The notes under the pieces: model-generated
Database searches by the model: none
Told to the model about the DNA's origin: nothing
What the model saw: the letters and a program-made list of their open reading frames with translations, nothing else
Program-made: the position numbers and the translations under genes
Part shown: piece by piece, positions 6,361 to 7,586 of the stretch
Position numbering within the stretch: position 1 is the first letter of the stretch
Layout of the letters: every line of letters begins with the position of its first letter
DNA from: Desulfuromonadales bacterium
GTDB lineage: Bacteria; Desulfobacterota; Desulfuromonadia; Desulfuromonadales; BM103
Assembly: GCA_029859485.1 (NCBI GenBank)
Contig: JAOUDB010000109.1
Coordinates: 1-7,586 of the forward strand
Direction: 5' to 3'
Length of the DNA: 7,586 bases

Positions 6361-6462
6361 CTATTTGTCGAAGTGAGGAGATTCAAAATCAGCGACTACT
6401 TTACGTTCATTCACAAATGTCACGACTTCTGAGCCAAAAACGGGCGTGTTGTTGAGAGACAT
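6361..6462 (-). CDS. Possible 33-residue ORF within the repeat
   Basis: The minus-strand frame starts MSLNNTPVFGSEVV at ATG 6462 and stops at TAG 6363-6361, just before the minus-strand terminator-like hairpin. No Shine-Dalgarno is visible. In the repeat copy at 6948-6997 the aligned frame reads SLSKTGLFSSLQ then stops and has ATA in place of ATG, so it is not kept open there. It may be a real tiny gene, a relic, or chance coding in a structured RNA. Confidence 0.2.
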   Translation of the reverse strand: MSLNNTPVFGSEVVTFVNERKVVADFESPHFDK

Positions 6463-6516
6463 TTAAGGCGACAAAATGATGGCCACCTAGCTCTACTTCG
6501 AGTGGCCATTTTCTAT
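6419..6516 (+). repeat. Element R, copy 2
   Basis: GTCAC (6419-6423), GAGCC, AAAAC, GGC, TGT and the nine-base ATTTAAGGC (6461-6469) occur in the same order as in the copy at 6948. GATGGCCACC and the terminator hairpin follow. The two copies align over about 90 bases by eye, with small gaps. Confidence 0.6.
6479..6513 (+). terminator. Intrinsic terminator at the end of element R copy 2
   Basis: ATGGCCAC (6479-6486) pairs perfectly with GTGGCCAT (6502-6509) and TTTT follows directly. It lies 62 bases before the membrane-protein gene and would insulate it from upstream transcription. Confidence 0.75.
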
Positions 6517-6574
6517 TTGTCAGGTAAACTGAAACTCATGGTTCTGTGTAATGCTTTTGTAAGGGTTGGATAAA

Positions 6575-6883
6575 ATGATTGAAGTTTTGGGAAAAATTGT
6601 ATGCTTTGTGACAGTTTCAGTAAGTTTTATTTACGGAACACTACTTGGCCTTTTTAGTGGTGAAAAGTTTTATTACAAAAGAAAATATAAAATAGATAGC
6701 CAAATACTGAGAGGATCTTATCCTCTATGTCTTGCAATGTTTTGCTTTGGTTTTGTGATATTATACAGTCACTTTTTTGAAGATCATGTCACGATTTTTA
6801 TAGCTGCTCTTGCTAATGCTTTAGTTCTCTCACAAATTGTAGTTTTCTATTCAGTGACTAGATCAAGAAACAGAGAAATGTAG
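6575..6883 (+). CDS. Small membrane protein of unknown function
   Basis: I do not recognise a family. The 102-residue product has three likely membrane segments, about residues 4-28, 49-68 and 72-94. The loop between the first two is strongly basic (KRKYK, 35-39) and the tail TRSRNR is basic too, while the short 69-71 loop is EDH. By the positive-inside rule this gives an outside N-terminus and a cytoplasmic loop and tail. The ATG at 6575 has AAGGG ten bases upstream; an in-frame TTG at 6566 would add only three residues. Composition is much more AT-rich than metH or aroC, with many AAA, TTT and ATA codons, which suggests recent acquisition. It lies between two copies of element R and the second ends in a terminator that could serve this gene. 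No promoter is clear. Confidence 0.65.
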   Translation: MIEVLGKIVCFVTVSVSFIYGTLLGLFSGEKFYYKRKYKIDSQILRGSYPLCLAMFCFGFVILYSHFFEDHVTIFIAALANALVLSQIVVFYSVTRSRNREM

Positions 6884-6947
6884 GTTCATCCTTGAAAAAC
6901 AAATGGTTCCCCTGGTATGGTCGGGCCCTTCTTCTTTCTCATAAATC

Positions 6948-7054
6948 GTCACTGAAGAGACGAAAACAGGCCTGTCTTAGATAAAGATATTTAAGGCAAA
7001 CCTTAATCAACAAGTGATAGCTCCCTGGATCGATACTGGGTGGCTATTTTTTTT
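6948..7054 (+). repeat. Element R, copy 3
   Basis: GTCAC (6948-6952), GAG, AAAAC, GGC, TGT and ATTTAAGGC (6989-6997) match copy 2 in order. A slightly longer spacer then leads to GATAGCTCCC and the hairpin with eight T. Confidence 0.6.
7017..7054 (+). terminator. Strong intrinsic terminator at the end of element R copy 3
   Basis: ATAGCTCCCTGG (7017-7028) pairs with CTGGGTGGCTAT (7036-7047) with one mismatch and three G-U pairs; eight T follow (7047-7054). Relative to copy 2, a G-C pair in the stem has become A-T on both sides. It could end transcripts of the small membrane-protein gene. Confidence 0.8.
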
Positions 7055-7223
7055 GATATATCGTCCGGTGTCAAAAATGGGGCTTTGTTATTCGTCAATC
7101 CACCCATAATTTAACACCAAAAAACTTTTTTCAGTGTGAAAGACTGCTTCTGGAAGGTTGCATCCTTTTGGCTCGTCCTATGCGAATCATATTTATGTTC
7201 ATAAGAAAACCTCTTTACCCTTA

Positions 7224-7258
7224 CCCCACAATCAGGAGGCTGCTTGTGGTGTCTTTTT
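7224..7258 (+). terminator. Intrinsic terminator-like hairpin
   Basis: CCACAA (7226-7231) pairs with TTGTGG (7244-7249), loop of 12 bases, and the run CTTTTTTC follows. No gene precedes it in the window closer than the membrane protein, so it may end a non-coding transcript. Confidence 0.6.
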
Positions 7259-7301
7259 TCTTGTTAGTCACGACTGACAGGAAAGCCTTATCGCTACTGC
7301 A

Positions 7302-7355
7302 GTCATTTACCCTTAATCCCTTCGCAACTCGTCTTCAAATGACCTAAGGGTTTTT
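7302..7355 (+). terminator. Terminator-like hairpin with a competing stem
   Basis: ACCCTTA (7309-7315) pairs with TAAGGGT (7345-7351) and a T-run follows (7351-7355). GTCATTT (7302-7308) pairs perfectly with AAATGAC (7337-7343), crossing the first stem. With no room for connecting loops, the two are likely alternatives. Confidence 0.4.
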
Positions 7356-7390
7356 AGGATGCCCCTCCAAAAGCAAGCCGATAGACTTTC

Positions 7391-7427
7391 TCTCTCTTTG
7401 AACCGTCCGGAACTAACACAAGAGAGA
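7391..7427. repeat. Short inverted repeat
   Basis: TCTCTCTT (7391-7398) and AAGAGAGA (7420-7427) pair perfectly around a 21-base loop that contains the palindrome TCCGGA. No T-run follows and no gene adjoins it. Confidence 0.5.
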
Positions 7428-7586
7428 TTTGTACTCACACGCATTAATGAAACCCATCCGTAATTTTTTGAAGAAGGTTTTTTACTCCTGAGGGGGTAGG
7501 CTCAAGCAAACTAAAGCTTGGCAATATTGGGGGTAAAAGACTGATTTCTTGAGCTGCCGATTGTAAAATTCATCGCATATGTTTCA

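Larger units (their letters stand above)
6884..7586. other. Gene-free right end with serial hairpins
   Basis: No credible protein gene is seen on either strand up to the window edge. The stretch holds element R copy 3 with a strong terminator, a weak element H copy (AAGACTGC 7140-7147 with GCATCCTT 7160-7167, one mismatch and one G-U), terminator-like hairpins at 7224-7258 and 7309-7355, and an inverted repeat at 7391-7427. From about 7430 on nothing further stands out. Confidence 0.5.

Noticed and set aside
6565..6571. GTTGGAT just before the membrane-protein start, fitting the integron core site GTTRRRY
   Set aside because: No matching RYYYAAC partner at attC distance and no second core site after the gene. 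The motif is degenerate enough to occur by chance in a window of this size.
4907..7360. CRISPR array
   Set aside because: The repeats are long, diverged, unevenly spaced and separated by genes; there are no short identical repeats with uniform spacers and no cas gene.

Overview
The window is about 7.6 kb of bacterial chromosome. Its left two thirds hold ordinary methionine, folate and aromatic amino acid genes. Its right third is gene-poor and full of hairpins and repeats. The MetH type, the stand-alone rubredoxin, the compact MetF-like protein and the moderate GC content suggest an anaerobic or microaerobic proteobacterium-like organism, perhaps near Desulfuromonadales/Geobacterales. That placement is an inference from gene style, not a demonstrated assignment.

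Left part (1-4784): the 3' two thirds of metH (cobalamin-dependent methionine synthase; its 5' end lies outside the window) is followed on the same strand by a 52-residue rubredoxin. A long imperfect hairpin (2311-2425) lies between them, and a second one (2698-2780) lies between rubredoxin and the convergent gene. That gene (2795-3535, minus) encodes a short, divergent protein of the methylenetetrahydrofolate reductase (MetF) family. MetF makes 5-methyl-THF and MetH uses it to methylate homocysteine, so the two fit one pathway. A divergent intergenic region with candidate promoters then leads to aroC (chorismate synthase, plus), the last step to chorismate.

Right part (4785-7586): only two protein genes of normal size are visible. 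One is a stand-alone BLUF blue-light receptor on the minus strand (5489-5926). The other is a small AT-rich membrane protein of unknown function on the plus strand (6575-6883). Between them lie a short promoter-to-terminator unit (about 5085-5335) that may be an sRNA or encode a 16-residue peptide, at least five intrinsic-terminator-like hairpins, and two families of diverged repeats. The first family (element R, best copies at 5004-5080, 6419-6516 and 6948-7054) begins GTCAC, carries a TTTAA core and ends in a hairpin plus T-tract whose stem changes in a compensatory way. The second family (element H, 5409-5478, 6328-6395 and a weak copy at 7140-7167) is a hairpin with a conserved GGAAGG loop side and varying stem. 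These repeats lie between successive genes, so the region looks like a gene/repeat mosaic. It is the best candidate in the window for undescribed structured RNAs or a repeat-mediated insertion site.
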